8,120 bases of DNA from JBAYJY01 sp041664945 (GCA_041664945.1 JBAYJY010000200.1:1-8120), one strand, 5' to 3'; counted from the stretch's first letter, positions 1 through 6,453 are shown. The notes: generated by a model not told the origin, from the letters alone. Translations and numbers: made by a program.

Positions 1-150
1 AACGGAGTGAGATGCGGCTAAGGTAGACTGCTATCGCGAAGCGCCCGCCTGTTCCATGCCTAATCCGCGTTGCGCTTGAGTGAATACCAATAAACGCGCT
101 ATGACAATGTGGTTGCTATTACGCCACTTATCGCATTTGCCGCTTTGGAT

Positions 151-223
151 TGGAGACTAGGGGGTTCGAACCCCTGACCTCCGCCGTGCAAGGGCGGCGT
201 TCTCCCAACTGAACTAAGTCCCC
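151..223 (-). tRNA. tRNA-Ala (anticodon TGC)
   Basis: Decodes GCN alanine codons. The reverse complement folds into a complete cloverleaf of 73 nucleotides. The acceptor stem is GGGGACT with AGTCTCC, the D stem GTTC with GAAC, the anticodon stem CCGCC with GGCGG, and the T stem AGGGG with CCCCT around the loop TTCGAAC. The anticodon loop is CTTGCAC, giving TGC. The acceptor stem carries the G3:U70 wobble pair that is the known identity element for alanyl-tRNA synthetase, and the discriminator base is A73. The bases after A73 are ATCC, so the CCA end is not encoded and must be added by CCA-transferase. It lies 80 bases downstream of the MgtE-like gene and appears to have its own promoter. Confidence 0.97.
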
Positions 224-242
224 TAAAAACAATTACGTCAAA

Positions 243-270
243 ATGATAGTTTATATTAATACAATGTCAA
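243..270 (-). promoter_or_regulatory. Sigma70-type promoter of tRNA-Ala
   Basis: On the minus strand a perfect -35 box TTGACA (265-270) is followed after 16 bases by TATCAT (243-248), which matches five of six -10 positions. Transcription would start near 235, leaving a leader of about a dozen bases before the tRNA. The spacer and surroundings are AT-rich. The match is seen directly; activity is inferred. Confidence 0.65.
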
Positions 271-303
271 GGCAAATCTATTCATCGCTCAAGACTAACA
301 GGG

Positions 304-1665
304 TCAGATGAGGAATTTGAATAGCCCGTAAAGGCACAGCAATCCCAGTAGATCCGCTATGGAAAGGAATGCCGGATTGAGAACCGCCGCTCTGAACGAG
401 CCGCCCGTTTTTGATATCATGAAGAGAACGAAGCCGGTGATCATGCCGGCGACAGCGGCGGCAAATGGAGCAAGCCCCGCGAAAGCAGTCGCCTTTGTTC
501 CAAAATCTAAAAGAAGCGCGCAAGCGGCGACAAGAGCCGCGAATATCAGCGCCGCTCCCACGCCTGTTAAAAAACGGCCGTATTGCGCATTTATGCCCAT
601 CTGTTTCGCGAAGCGGCGTTTTTGGAATATCACCATCGAAAAGCGGGCGTACAGTCTTCCGACCGCAACCGATAGAGGCGCCAGCGAAAAAAGAAGAGCG
701 AACTGCCCTTTTTGATGAAGCGGCGCAAAAAGCGCCGCTGAAACCGCAAAGGCGGCAAACATTATCAGCAGCAGATTTCCGGCGCGCGGTATTAATGCGA
801 TAGGTTTCTCGGAGTCGCCTTCGACGAGCGCCCCGGTCATGCCGGCCGACGTGTCCAGCCACATTTCCTTTTCGCCGTCAATAAATTTATATGCGGCGCG
901 AGCTGTCACCACTCCTGTAAGCCTGTTCTCAGAATCCGTCACCGGCGCGTTATCGATTCCGTAATGAATTAAAGTGCGCGCTGCCGACGATGGGTCATCG
1001 TCCGCCTTAAATCGCAGCGGGCACTCCTTGATGATGCTCCCGATGTTGTTTGCCGGTTCGGGCGCCAACAGCAGTTCATGCAAGTCGACCGTGCCCATGA
1101 GTTTCTCGCGCGCGTCGACCACATAGACTTTGTTGGGCCGATCCTCGGAGTGGCGCAATTCACGGAATATGCGAAGCGTTTCTGCTATAGAAATCTCCTC
1201 GCTGACTTTCATGAAGTCATCCGTTACAAGGGCGGCCATGCCGACTTGCCTGCTGAGACATGGTTCGGCCTTGCGCACTGCGTCCGGAGGCAACTGGCTC
1301 ATCAGAGCCGAGGTTTGCGATTCCGACAGACCTTCGAACAGTTCGATCAGCCCGCGGCGCGACATCTCTGATATCAACTGCGCCAGCCTCTCATGCGGGA
1401 GCCGCCACAACAAACGGAAGCGCTGGGCGCGGTCCGAACAAAGAAATCTAAAGAGAGAGGTAAGGCGGCTGTTGTCGAGCGCGCCGAGCAATTCGTCCGC
1501 TTCGCTATCGTGGAACATGCGAATGATGCCGCAAAGTTCGGCCGGGTGCAGCATATCGAGCGCCTCCCGCAGCAAATGCGTATTCCCGCTGCGGATATAG
1601 CCGAGAAGCTCCCGCTTCCGGTCCTTGTTCAGCTCATTTTTGTTTATATTAAAATGCAGGTCCAT
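304..1665 (-). CDS. MgtE-family magnesium transporter-like protein with divergent pore
   Basis: 453 residues with the full MgtE layout. Residues 20-130 form the helical MgtE N domain, with repeated motifs of the LHPAEL / LPPDAV type. Residues 145-262 form a pair of CBS domains, including YVVDAREKLMGTVDLHELLL and the second-CBS stretch NAPVTDSENRLTGVVT. A connecting plug-like helix lies near 265-280. Five predicted membrane segments lie near 294-314, 322-346, 366-386, 394-417 and 432-452. Known MgtE proteins are dimeric Mg2+ channels gated by Mg2+ bound to the N and CBS domains. Here the pore is abnormal. The GGNxGxQ signature of the second segment reads GRLYARF (336-342). The DPA motif before the last helix is NPA (430-432), and six residues are missing before the conserved Asp (D438). 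The frame is intact. The start is preceded by only a weak AAGAA-like ribosome site. Family membership is secure; transport activity is doubtful. It could be a Mg2+-sensing membrane protein. Confidence 0.85.
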   Translation of the reverse strand: MDLHFNINKNELNKDRKRELLGYIRSGNTHLLREALDMLHPAELCGIIRMFHDSEADELLGALDNSRLTSLFRFLCSDRAQRFRLLWRLPHERLAQLISEMSRRGLIELFEGLSESQTSALMSQLPPDAVRKAEPCLSRQVGMAALVTDDFMKVSEEISIAETLRIFRELRHSEDRPNKVYVVDAREKLMGTVDLHELLLAPEPANNIGSIIKECPLRFKADDDPSSAARTLIHYGIDNAPVTDSENRLTGVVTARAAYKFIDGEKEMWLDTSAGMTGALVEGDSEKPIALIPRAGNLLLIMFAAFAVSAALFAPLHQKGQFALLFSLAPLSVAVGRLYARFSMVIFQKRRFAKQMGINAQYGRFLTGVGAALIFAALVAACALLLDFGTKATAFAGLAPFAAAVAGMITGFVLFMISKTGGSFRAAVLNPAFLSIADLLGLLCLYGLFKFLI

Positions 1666-1710
1666 TTTTCTTGAAATGCCATCTCTTTATGCGATATGCC
1701 CCTAAAGCAA

Positions 1711-1774
1711 ATAAACCACGAATTTCCTGATATCCGGTAGCGTTGCATTTCCCGGTCGGAATCTCGTGGTTTAT
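1711..1774 (-). terminator. Long stem-loop after the TPR gene, possible terminator
   Basis: The arms 1711-1727 and 1758-1774 are inverted repeats. Eleven bases match perfectly (ATAAACCACGA against TCGTGGTTTAT), and extending through TTCC/GGAA gives 15 of 17. The loop is about 30 bases. On the minus strand the structure begins 25 bases after the TPR stop codon. It ends in a T-rich stretch, TTTATTTGCTTT, which suits a Rho-independent terminator better than a reading from the plus strand would. The T run is interrupted and the loop is long, so it could instead be a mobile palindromic repeat. Confidence 0.45.
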
Positions 1775-1799
1775 CCCCGCGTCAAGCTGCGCGCAGGTA

Positions 1800-3287
1800 T
1801 TAGCGATATCTCAAAGTCAGTTTTGCGGGCGCGACAACGTATTTCAGCCGCAGCTCGATAGGCTTGCGCCAGGTTGTTGGCGAGGAAGCGTAATCGCCGG
1901 TTGTCCTCTGCAAGTCCAGGTAAAGAGTTCCGAGGTTGTTAAGCGCCTCGGTGAAAGTCGGGTCGAGTTCGAGAGACCGTTTGTAGGAATACGCGGCCTG
2001 ATCGAGAAGTCCGATGTTCGTATACATTACGCCTAAGTTATAGTGAATCGTCGCGTCCTCTGCGTTCAGGTCGCGCGCGACTTCCCACTCTTTGATCGCG
2101 GCGTGATACATGCCGCGCTGCGCGTAGACTATTCCGAGGTTGGTTCGCGCCTTAAGATAGTACGGGTCTTTCTGCAGCGAAGCTTTCCACGCGCGGATGG
2201 CTTCATCGATCATGCCCTTCTGCGCGTATGCGACGCCGAGATTGTTGTAATCGTGATTGTCACCGCCGTTGATGGCGATGACCTGTTTCCACTCCCTGAT
2301 CGAGGCGTCGTAATCGCCCTTTTTCAGGTAATCTACGCCGAGGCTGAAGTGAGTGGGAACATAATCAGGATTAAGAGCGCTCGCGCGCTGCCATGCCTTG
2401 ATCGCATTTTCCTCGTCGCCGGCTTTGCTGTAAACTGAGCCGAGAACATAGAAAGCCATCGCATCGTTCGGGGTCTGTTTAAGCGCTTCGCCGAGGTGGA
2501 AAACAGCTTTCGCATACTGGCGGGCGCGAGTGTAAACGATCGCTATGTTATAGCGAACGGTGTTGTTTTTTGGATCGAGGGCGATAGTTTTTTCCCACTC
2601 GTTGATCGCGCCGTCGAGCATCTCCTTGCGGAGGTAAGCGGCGCCGAGATTGTAGTGAGCGATCGGATCGTTCGGAACGATTTCGAGCGCCTGGCGCAAC
2701 ATGACGATTGATTTCGAGAGCGGGTCTGAAGTCTGATAAGCCTGAATCGTTATTTCAGGGGATTCGACGGAGATGTCGCTGGCAGGCGCAGGATATACGA
2801 CCTTGGTATCAGCCGATCCGCCTGCGGATTGCTTGGGCGGGAAAGCCTGCTGAGTCGCCTTTGCCGTATCCAGATTGTTCTTTGCTTCTGTATAGGTCGG
2901 ATCGACTTCAAGGGCGATTTGCCATTCGGCGATCGCCTGTTCGACCTTGCCTTGCTTATAGAAGACAACGCCGAGGTTGTTGTGCGCGTCAACGTTTCCG
3001 GGGTCTAAGGAGATAGACTTACGGTAGTGAGTCGCCGCGTTGTCGAGGTCGCCCATTTCGTCATAAACAATGCCGACGTTGTTGTGAATCTCGGCGCTGT
3101 CGGGCTTGATTTTGATAGCCGCCTGAAACGAATCCAGCGCCTGTTCGTATCTGCCCTCGTTGTAAGCGGCGACGCCTTTGTCGTTCAGTTCCTTAACATT
3201 GTCCTGAGCGTATGTAGCGACGCTCAAGCAAGTTAGTACGGCTGCCAGTGCGATTACGTAACCGCAACGCTTTATTATGCGCAGCAT
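1800..3287 (-). CDS. Exported tetratricopeptide repeat (TPR) protein
   Basis: 495 residues from the chosen start. Residues 1-28 are a signal peptide: a basic MLRIIKR end, a hydrophobic core, and likely cleavage after ATYA. The Cys at 20 does not sit in a good lipobox. The mature protein is almost entirely TPRs. Three repeats lie at about 30-131, and seven more at about 207-443 followed by a final half repeat to about 457. The LG-type position recurs every 34 residues: 37, 71, 105, then 214, 248, 282, 316, 350, 384, 418, 452. A Pro/Ser/Gly-rich insert (about 148-189) splits the repeat between these blocks. The last 35 residues are non-TPR and end in a basic, alternating-hydrophobic strand. TPR solenoids bind other proteins; the partner is unknown. 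The longest open frame starts at 3350, but that start and the ATG at 3317 fall within or upstream of the promoter. The ATG at 3287 has an AAGGAGG site and begins the signal peptide. It appears monocistronic. Confidence 0.85.
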   Translation of the reverse strand: MLRIIKRCGYVIALAAVLTCLSVATYAQDNVKELNDKGVAAYNEGRYEQALDSFQAAIKIKPDSAEIHNNVGIVYDEMGDLDNAATHYRKSISLDPGNVDAHNNLGVVFYKQGKVEQAIAEWQIALEVDPTYTEAKNNLDTAKATQQAFPPKQSAGGSADTKVVYPAPASDISVESPEITIQAYQTSDPLSKSIVMLRQALEIVPNDPIAHYNLGAAYLRKEMLDGAINEWEKTIALDPKNNTVRYNIAIVYTRARQYAKAVFHLGEALKQTPNDAMAFYVLGSVYSKAGDEENAIKAWQRASALNPDYVPTHFSLGVDYLKKGDYDASIREWKQVIAINGGDNHDYNNLGVAYAQKGMIDEAIRAWKASLQKDPYYLKARTNLGIVYAQRGMYHAAIKEWEVARDLNAEDATIHYNLGVMYTNIGLLDQAAYSYKRSLELDPTFTEALNNLGTLYLDLQRTTGDYASSPTTWRKPIELRLKYVVAPAKLTLRYR

Positions 3288-3298
3288 ACCTGCTGTTT

Positions 3299-3305
3299 CC
3301 TCCTT
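3299..3305 (-). promoter_or_regulatory. Ribosome binding site of the TPR gene
   Basis: AAGGAGG on the minus strand lies 11 bases before the ATG at 3287. It supports that start over the upstream ATGs at 3317 and 3350, neither of which has a comparable site. Confidence 0.75.
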
Positions 3306-3321
3306 AGTGTAATTCATTCGG

Positions 3322-3350
3322 ATTATACCATCCACATTATCGCATGACAA
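3322..3350 (-). promoter_or_regulatory. Strong sigma70-type promoter of the TPR gene
   Basis: On the minus strand TTGTCA (3345-3350; five of six -35 matches) is separated by exactly 17 bases from a perfect TATAAT (3322-3327). Transcription should begin near 3315, giving a leader of about 28 bases that contains the AAGGAGG site. It lies 26 bases past the truA stop, so the TPR gene need not depend on truA transcription. Confidence 0.8.
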
Positions 3351-3376
3351 GCAATAAGCTTAGAAAAGAATTTAAT

Positions 3377-4126
3377 TTAATATTCCACCTTAACTAAATA
3401 TAGTCCGTTGGGCGGCGCGGTCGGCCCGGCGCGTCCGCGATCGCCCGATTCGAGTATATCGCGCGTCGCCTCCGGAGCCATCCGTCCCCTTCCGGCTTCA
3501 AGCGCCGTGCCCACTATGTTCCTCACCATTTTATAGAGGAACCCGGAGCCGTGGAGCGTGAACACGAGAAAGGAACCTTTCTCCGCCACCTCGAGACTGA
3601 ACATATTCCTGACAGTTGTCGAGGTATAAGTCCCCTTGTTCATAAAGGCGGCGAAATCGTGTTCTCCGACAAGCGGTTCGAGAGCTCTCGCCATTTTAGA
3701 GATGTCGAGCGTCCCTTGTACGCATGTAGCGGTGTTCCGCAGAAACAGCGACGGCGACGGAGAACGATTGATGACATACATATAATATTTCCCGCGCGCG
3801 GAGTGCCTCGCGTGAAAATTCTCGTCCGCCAGTTCCGAGCTTGTCGCCGCAATGTCCGGCGGCAGATAGCGTCTCAGAGCCGGAGCCACTTTTTCCGGCG
3901 GAACCTGCTTTTCAGTTGTAAAATGTACCACCTGCCCTATCGCGTGAACTCCGGCGTCCGTCCTGCTCGCGCCGAAGACCTCAATTTTCTCCCCGAGAAA
4001 TTCCTCAAGCGACCTTTCGAGTTCGGACTGTACAGTCCTCAATCCGTCCGGCTGCTTCTGGTACCCGTGGAAAGCGGTCCCTTCATACGAGACAACCAGT
4101 TTAACTTTCCGGCTTCCAGATAACAT
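3377..4126 (-). CDS. truA: tRNA pseudouridine(38-40) synthase TruA
   Basis: 249 residues, the usual length for TruA. The enzyme isomerises uridines 38, 39 and 40 in the anticodon arm of many tRNAs to pseudouridine in the cytoplasm. The signature GASRTDAGVHA lies at 52-62 and Asp57 is the expected catalytic nucleophile. Other family landmarks are the N-terminal strand with YEGTAFHGYQ (14-23), the RGKYYMYVI strand near the middle, the SGFLYKMVRNIVGTALEAGRG segment, and the C-terminal AGPTAPPNGLYLVKVEY. Downstream placement after rplQ is common across bacteria. Here a 250-base gap and a possible own promoter separate the two genes. The Shine-Dalgarno before the ATG is weak (GGTCCGG region). No better in-frame start is visible and the N terminus aligns with the family. 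Confidence 0.96.
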   Translation of the reverse strand: MLSGSRKVKLVVSYEGTAFHGYQKQPDGLRTVQSELERSLEEFLGEKIEVFGASRTDAGVHAIGQVVHFTTEKQVPPEKVAPALRRYLPPDIAATSSELADENFHARHSARGKYYMYVINRSPSPSLFLRNTATCVQGTLDISKMARALEPLVGEHDFAAFMNKGTYTSTTVRNMFSLEVAEKGSFLVFTLHGSGFLYKMVRNIVGTALEAGRGRMAPEATRDILESGDRGRAGPTAPPNGLYLVKVEY

Positions 4127-4160
4127 CGCTGAACCGGACCCGTATTTGTATTTTCAAAAT

Positions 4161-4189
4161 ATTATCCACATTTAACGGCTTTTTTTGAA
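4161..4189 (-). promoter_or_regulatory. Possible truA promoter
   Basis: On the minus strand TTCAAA (4184-4189; four of six -35 matches) lies 17 bases before GATAAT (4161-4166; five of six -10 matches). The predicted start near 4154 would give a leader of about 28 bases before the truA ATG. The match is moderate and AT-rich sequence makes chance matches more likely. Confidence 0.4.
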
Positions 4190-4286
4190 CCAACATTAAT
4201 CAGACGCCTCGAACGGCGCCAATAAACGGTGAAATTATTGCCATTGGGTGTTGGATTCTGAGGATTGATATTAGTCACCGGAGTAG

Positions 4287-4361
4287 CGGCGTGAATAAAT
4301 CTCACCGCCGTCCATCAACAAATTCGCCGCTGATCAGCGACTATCGCTGCCCGGGCCGGGC
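4287..4361 (-). other. Cluster of inverted repeats downstream of rplQ
   Basis: This is part of the 250-base gap between rplQ and truA. It holds GCCCG/CGGGC around a 3-base loop (4349-4361), CAGCGA/TCGCTG around a 3-base loop (4335-4349), a perfect 12-base palindrome CGCTGATCAGCG (4328-4339), and a CGGCGGTGA/TCACGCCG stem with one bulged base (4287-4310). The second and third share bases 4335-4339, so they cannot form at the same time. No T-run follows any of them, so a simple intrinsic terminator is not evident. The cluster could mark the processed or Rho-dependent 3' end of the alpha-operon transcript. Confidence 0.5.
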
Positions 4362-4376
4362 GTAAAACCCGCGCTC

Positions 4377-4736
4377 TTACTCAACTTCTACGAAAGAAAG
4401 GATCGCCATATCGGCGCCGTCGCCGCGACGCGGCGGCAGTTTCACCATGCTAAGGTAGCCGCCCTTGCGACTCGCGTAGCGCGGCACGTACTCTTCAAAT
4501 ATCTTTTTGAACGCGTCTTTATCATTGACGATGCGCCTTACGCTTTTCTTGGCCGACAGGTCGTTCGCGATCGCGGTCGTGAGCGTCTTTTCGGCGACCC
4601 GTTTCGTGGCGCGCGCCTTTTCTTCAGTAGTGGTCAGCTTGCCGTGAAGAAACAGTTTTGTCACCTGATTGCTGAGAAGGGCCAGACGCTGGTCTGTCGG
4701 CCTGCCGATTTTTTTGTTCCCTCTGCTATGTCTCAT
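4377..4736 (-). CDS. rplQ: 50S ribosomal protein L17 (bL17)
   Basis: 119 residues, the usual size of bL17, a large-subunit protein located near the peptide exit tunnel. It begins with the characteristic MRH and a GR motif (residues 11-12). It contains the family segments LTTTEEKARATKRVAEK and, near the end, YVPRYASRKGGYLSMVKLPPRRGDGADMA. The N-terminal stretch SRGNKKIGRPTDQR is somewhat divergent from the common HRKxGxKLGR form. A GGAG site lies 8 bases before the ATG. It follows rpoA after 59 bases, the standard last gene of the alpha operon. Confidence 0.97.
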   Translation of the reverse strand: MRHSRGNKKIGRPTDQRLALLSNQVTKLFLHGKLTTTEEKARATKRVAEKTLTTAIANDLSAKKSVRRIVNDKDAFKKIFEEYVPRYASRKGGYLSMVKLPPRRGDGADMAILSFVEVE

Positions 4737-4795
4737 AATTAACGCTCCGACTAATCCGATAATGTTCTGCGTCGCTCGCCTCGCGGCGGCGGATC

Positions 4796-5767
4796 TTATA
4801 TTAATTCATCCTGCATGAGCTCGAGGCCCATCGTTCCCAGCTTAGCCTTGATTTCCTTGAGCGATTTCTCGCCGAAGTTGCGCAGTCCGCGCAGTCGCGT
4901 TTCGGACCACGTGATCAGCTCTTCGACTGTGAATATGCTCGCGTTCTTAAGGCAGTTGTAGGAGCGAACCGAGAGATCGAGTTCGTCGATCGTCTTCTTG
5001 AGGTCCTGGCTCTTGCGTTTCTCTTCTTCTTCCTTCTTTTCTTCTTCGAGAAGGATTCGTTCCTTGAAATCAACGATGAAGCTGAATTCCTTGATCAGAA
5101 TGCGTGCGGCTTCGCTGAGAGCATCCGCCGGCGAAACCGTTCCGTCCGTCTCGATCTCAATGATGAGGCGGTCGTAATCCGAGCGCTGGCCGACGCGAGC
5201 CGGTTCAACCGCGAACCGAGTGCGCACTATCGGCGAGAAGTTCGAATCGATAAGGATCATGCCGCGATCCTTGGTGATGTCGGGGTCTTCGACGTGCAGT
5301 TCCGTGGGGACATATCCTCTGCCGCGCTGGACGCCTATCTCGATCTTAACCGTTTTCTGGCTGGTGACCGTGCAGATATGGTAGTCCGGTTCGGTGATGT
5401 CCACGCGGTCGTCTGCTTCGATGTCGCCGGCGGTGATCTTTTTCGGGCCTTTGACTTCGAGAGTCAGCGGCACCATTTCATCCGTGTCGACGCTGACCGG
5501 CAAGCCTTTAAGATTCAAAACAATGTCGGCTACATCTTCAACGACACCCTCAACCGCGGTAAACTCGTGAAGCACGCCGTCCATTTTCATATAAACAACA
5601 GCGGAACCTGTAATCGAAGAAATGAGAATGCGGCGCAACGAGTTGCCCAGCGTTGTTCCGAATCCCCGGATAAGCGGCTGAATCATATATCGCCCATAAA
5701 GACCCGGACCCTCTTCGATAGGTTTCTCTTCGATGATCTTGATGTTCGGTCTCTCGATCGTTTTCAT
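4796..5767 (-). CDS. rpoA: DNA-directed RNA polymerase subunit alpha
   Basis: 323 residues. The alpha dimer nucleates RNA polymerase assembly, and its C-terminal domain contacts UP elements and activators. The N-terminal domain (about 1-235) carries the assembly motif GFGTTLGNSLRRILISSI at 35-52. A highly charged Glu/Lys linker covers about 236-257. The C-terminal domain (about 259-315) contains LDLSVRSYNCLK and LRNFGEKSLKEIKAKL. Arg268 matches the DNA-contacting arginine (Arg265 in E. coli). The open frame extends 57 codons upstream to 5938, but that extension overlaps rpsD and does not look like the family. The ATG at 5767 is preceded by GGAGGT and begins at the normal alpha N terminus. The gap after rpsD is 16 bases. 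Confidence 0.98.
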   Translation of the reverse strand: MKTIERPNIKIIEEKPIEEGPGLYGRYMIQPLIRGFGTTLGNSLRRILISSITGSAVVYMKMDGVLHEFTAVEGVVEDVADIVLNLKGLPVSVDTDEMVPLTLEVKGPKKITAGDIEADDRVDITEPDYHICTVTSQKTVKIEIGVQRGRGYVPTELHVEDPDITKDRGMILIDSNFSPIVRTRFAVEPARVGQRSDYDRLIIEIETDGTVSPADALSEAARILIKEFSFIVDFKERILLEEEKKEEEEKRKSQDLKKTIDELDLSVRSYNCLKNASIFTVEELITWSETRLRGLRNFGEKSLKEIKAKLGTMGLELMQDELI

Positions 5768-5770
5768 GAA

Positions 5771-5776
5771 ACCTCC
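5771..5776 (-). promoter_or_regulatory. Ribosome binding site of rpoA
   Basis: GGAGGT lies immediately upstream of the ATG at 5767 on the minus strand, in the short rpsD-rpoA gap. It fixes the rpoA start and rules out the longer frame from 5938. Confidence 0.8.
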
Positions 5777-5783
5777 AAGGTAT

Positions 5784-6425
5784 TTAGCGTGAATAGAATT
5801 CGACAATAAGATGGCTCTCGAAAGGAATATCCAGCTTATCGCCAATGGGCAGTTCAAGCACTGAGCCCTTGAGTTCAAGCGGGTTGGTTTCAAGCCAGGC
5901 CGGAATCCGGCCGCGACGGGAAGCGGCATCCGCCGCATCTCGCACCAGTACGTTCTTCTTGCTGCTTTCTTTCACTGCAATTTTATCGTTCGGGGACACC
6001 TGAAAGGACGGGATGTCCACGATGTTGCCGTTAACCGTGATGTGTCTGTGGCGGACGAGCTGGCGCGCTGTGCGCCGGGAAGCTCCGAATCCAAGCCGGT
6101 AAACAACATTGTCCAGCCTTCTCTCGATGGTCTGGAAAAGAATTTCGCCGGTGATTCCGCGTTTGTTCGCCGCGTATTCGTAATAACGCTTGAACTGGAC
6201 TTCGGCGAGTCCGTACATTCTGCGCGCGCGCTGTTTTTCCTTCAGCTGAATGGAATATTCAGAAGCATTGCGGTCGCGGCGCGACATGCGGCCGAGATGT
6301 CCCGGCGGATACGGACGTCGTTTGATCGCGCACTTGTCCTCGATGTAGCATCGATCGCCCTTCAAATAAAGCTTCATGCCGGAGGAGCGGCATTCTTTAC
6401 ACTGCGGTCCTCTATCTTTCGACAT
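5784..6425 (-). CDS. rpsD: 30S ribosomal protein S4 (uS4)
   Basis: 213 residues. uS4 is a primary binder of the 5' domain of 16S rRNA and a nucleation point for small-subunit assembly; in E. coli it also represses translation of the alpha operon. The N terminus carries four cysteines (C9, C12, C26, C32) arranged as a zinc site, so this is the zinc-binding form. YPPGHLG follows. The S4 RNA-binding domain includes RLDNVVYRLGFGASRRTARQLVRHRHITVNG. A GAGGGAG site lies before the ATG. Its place between rpsK and rpoA follows the proteobacterial-type order. No separate S4-binding leader could be recognised. Confidence 0.98.
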   Translation of the reverse strand: MSKDRGPQCKECRSSGMKLYLKGDRCYIEDKCAIKRRPYPPGHLGRMSRRDRNASEYSIQLKEKQRARRMYGLAEVQFKRYYEYAANKRGITGEILFQTIERRLDNVVYRLGFGASRRTARQLVRHRHITVNGNIVDIPSFQVSPNDKIAVKESSKKNVLVRDAADAASRRGRIPAWLETNPLELKGSVLELPIGDKLDIPFESHLIVEFYSR

Positions 6426-6453
6426 AATTCTCCCTCTGTTTTTCTTACAGTAA

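Noticed and set aside
36..156. Minus-strand open stretch of about 40 codons just past the tRNA
   Set aside because: It starts inside the tRNA 3' end after a stop, has no early ATG or ribosome site, and resembles no known protein.
278..862. 194-codon minus-strand frame overlapping the MgtE-like gene
   Set aside because: It lies out of frame inside a recognisable MgtE membrane domain and is Arg/Cys-rich; I considered a frameshifted MgtE C terminus, but the main frame keeps NPA and D438 and five membrane segments to its own stop.
3225..3240. Lipoprotein signal (Cys20 of the TPR protein)
   Set aside because: The residues before the Cys are V-L-T; position -1 is Thr rather than Gly, Ala or Ser, and a signal peptidase I site after ATYA fits better.
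4362..4376. Intrinsic terminator directly after the rplQ stop
   Set aside because: The small GGG/CCC stem around TTTTACG is too short and is not followed by a T-run.
5294..5809. 171-codon plus-strand frame opposite rpoA
   Set aside because: It is the complement of a conserved gene, with no ribosome site or family resemblance; an antisense shadow.
5768..5938. 57-codon N-terminal extension of rpoA
   Set aside because: It overlaps the end of rpsD, is unlike any alpha subunit, and the GGAGGT plus ATG at 5767 gives the normal N terminus.
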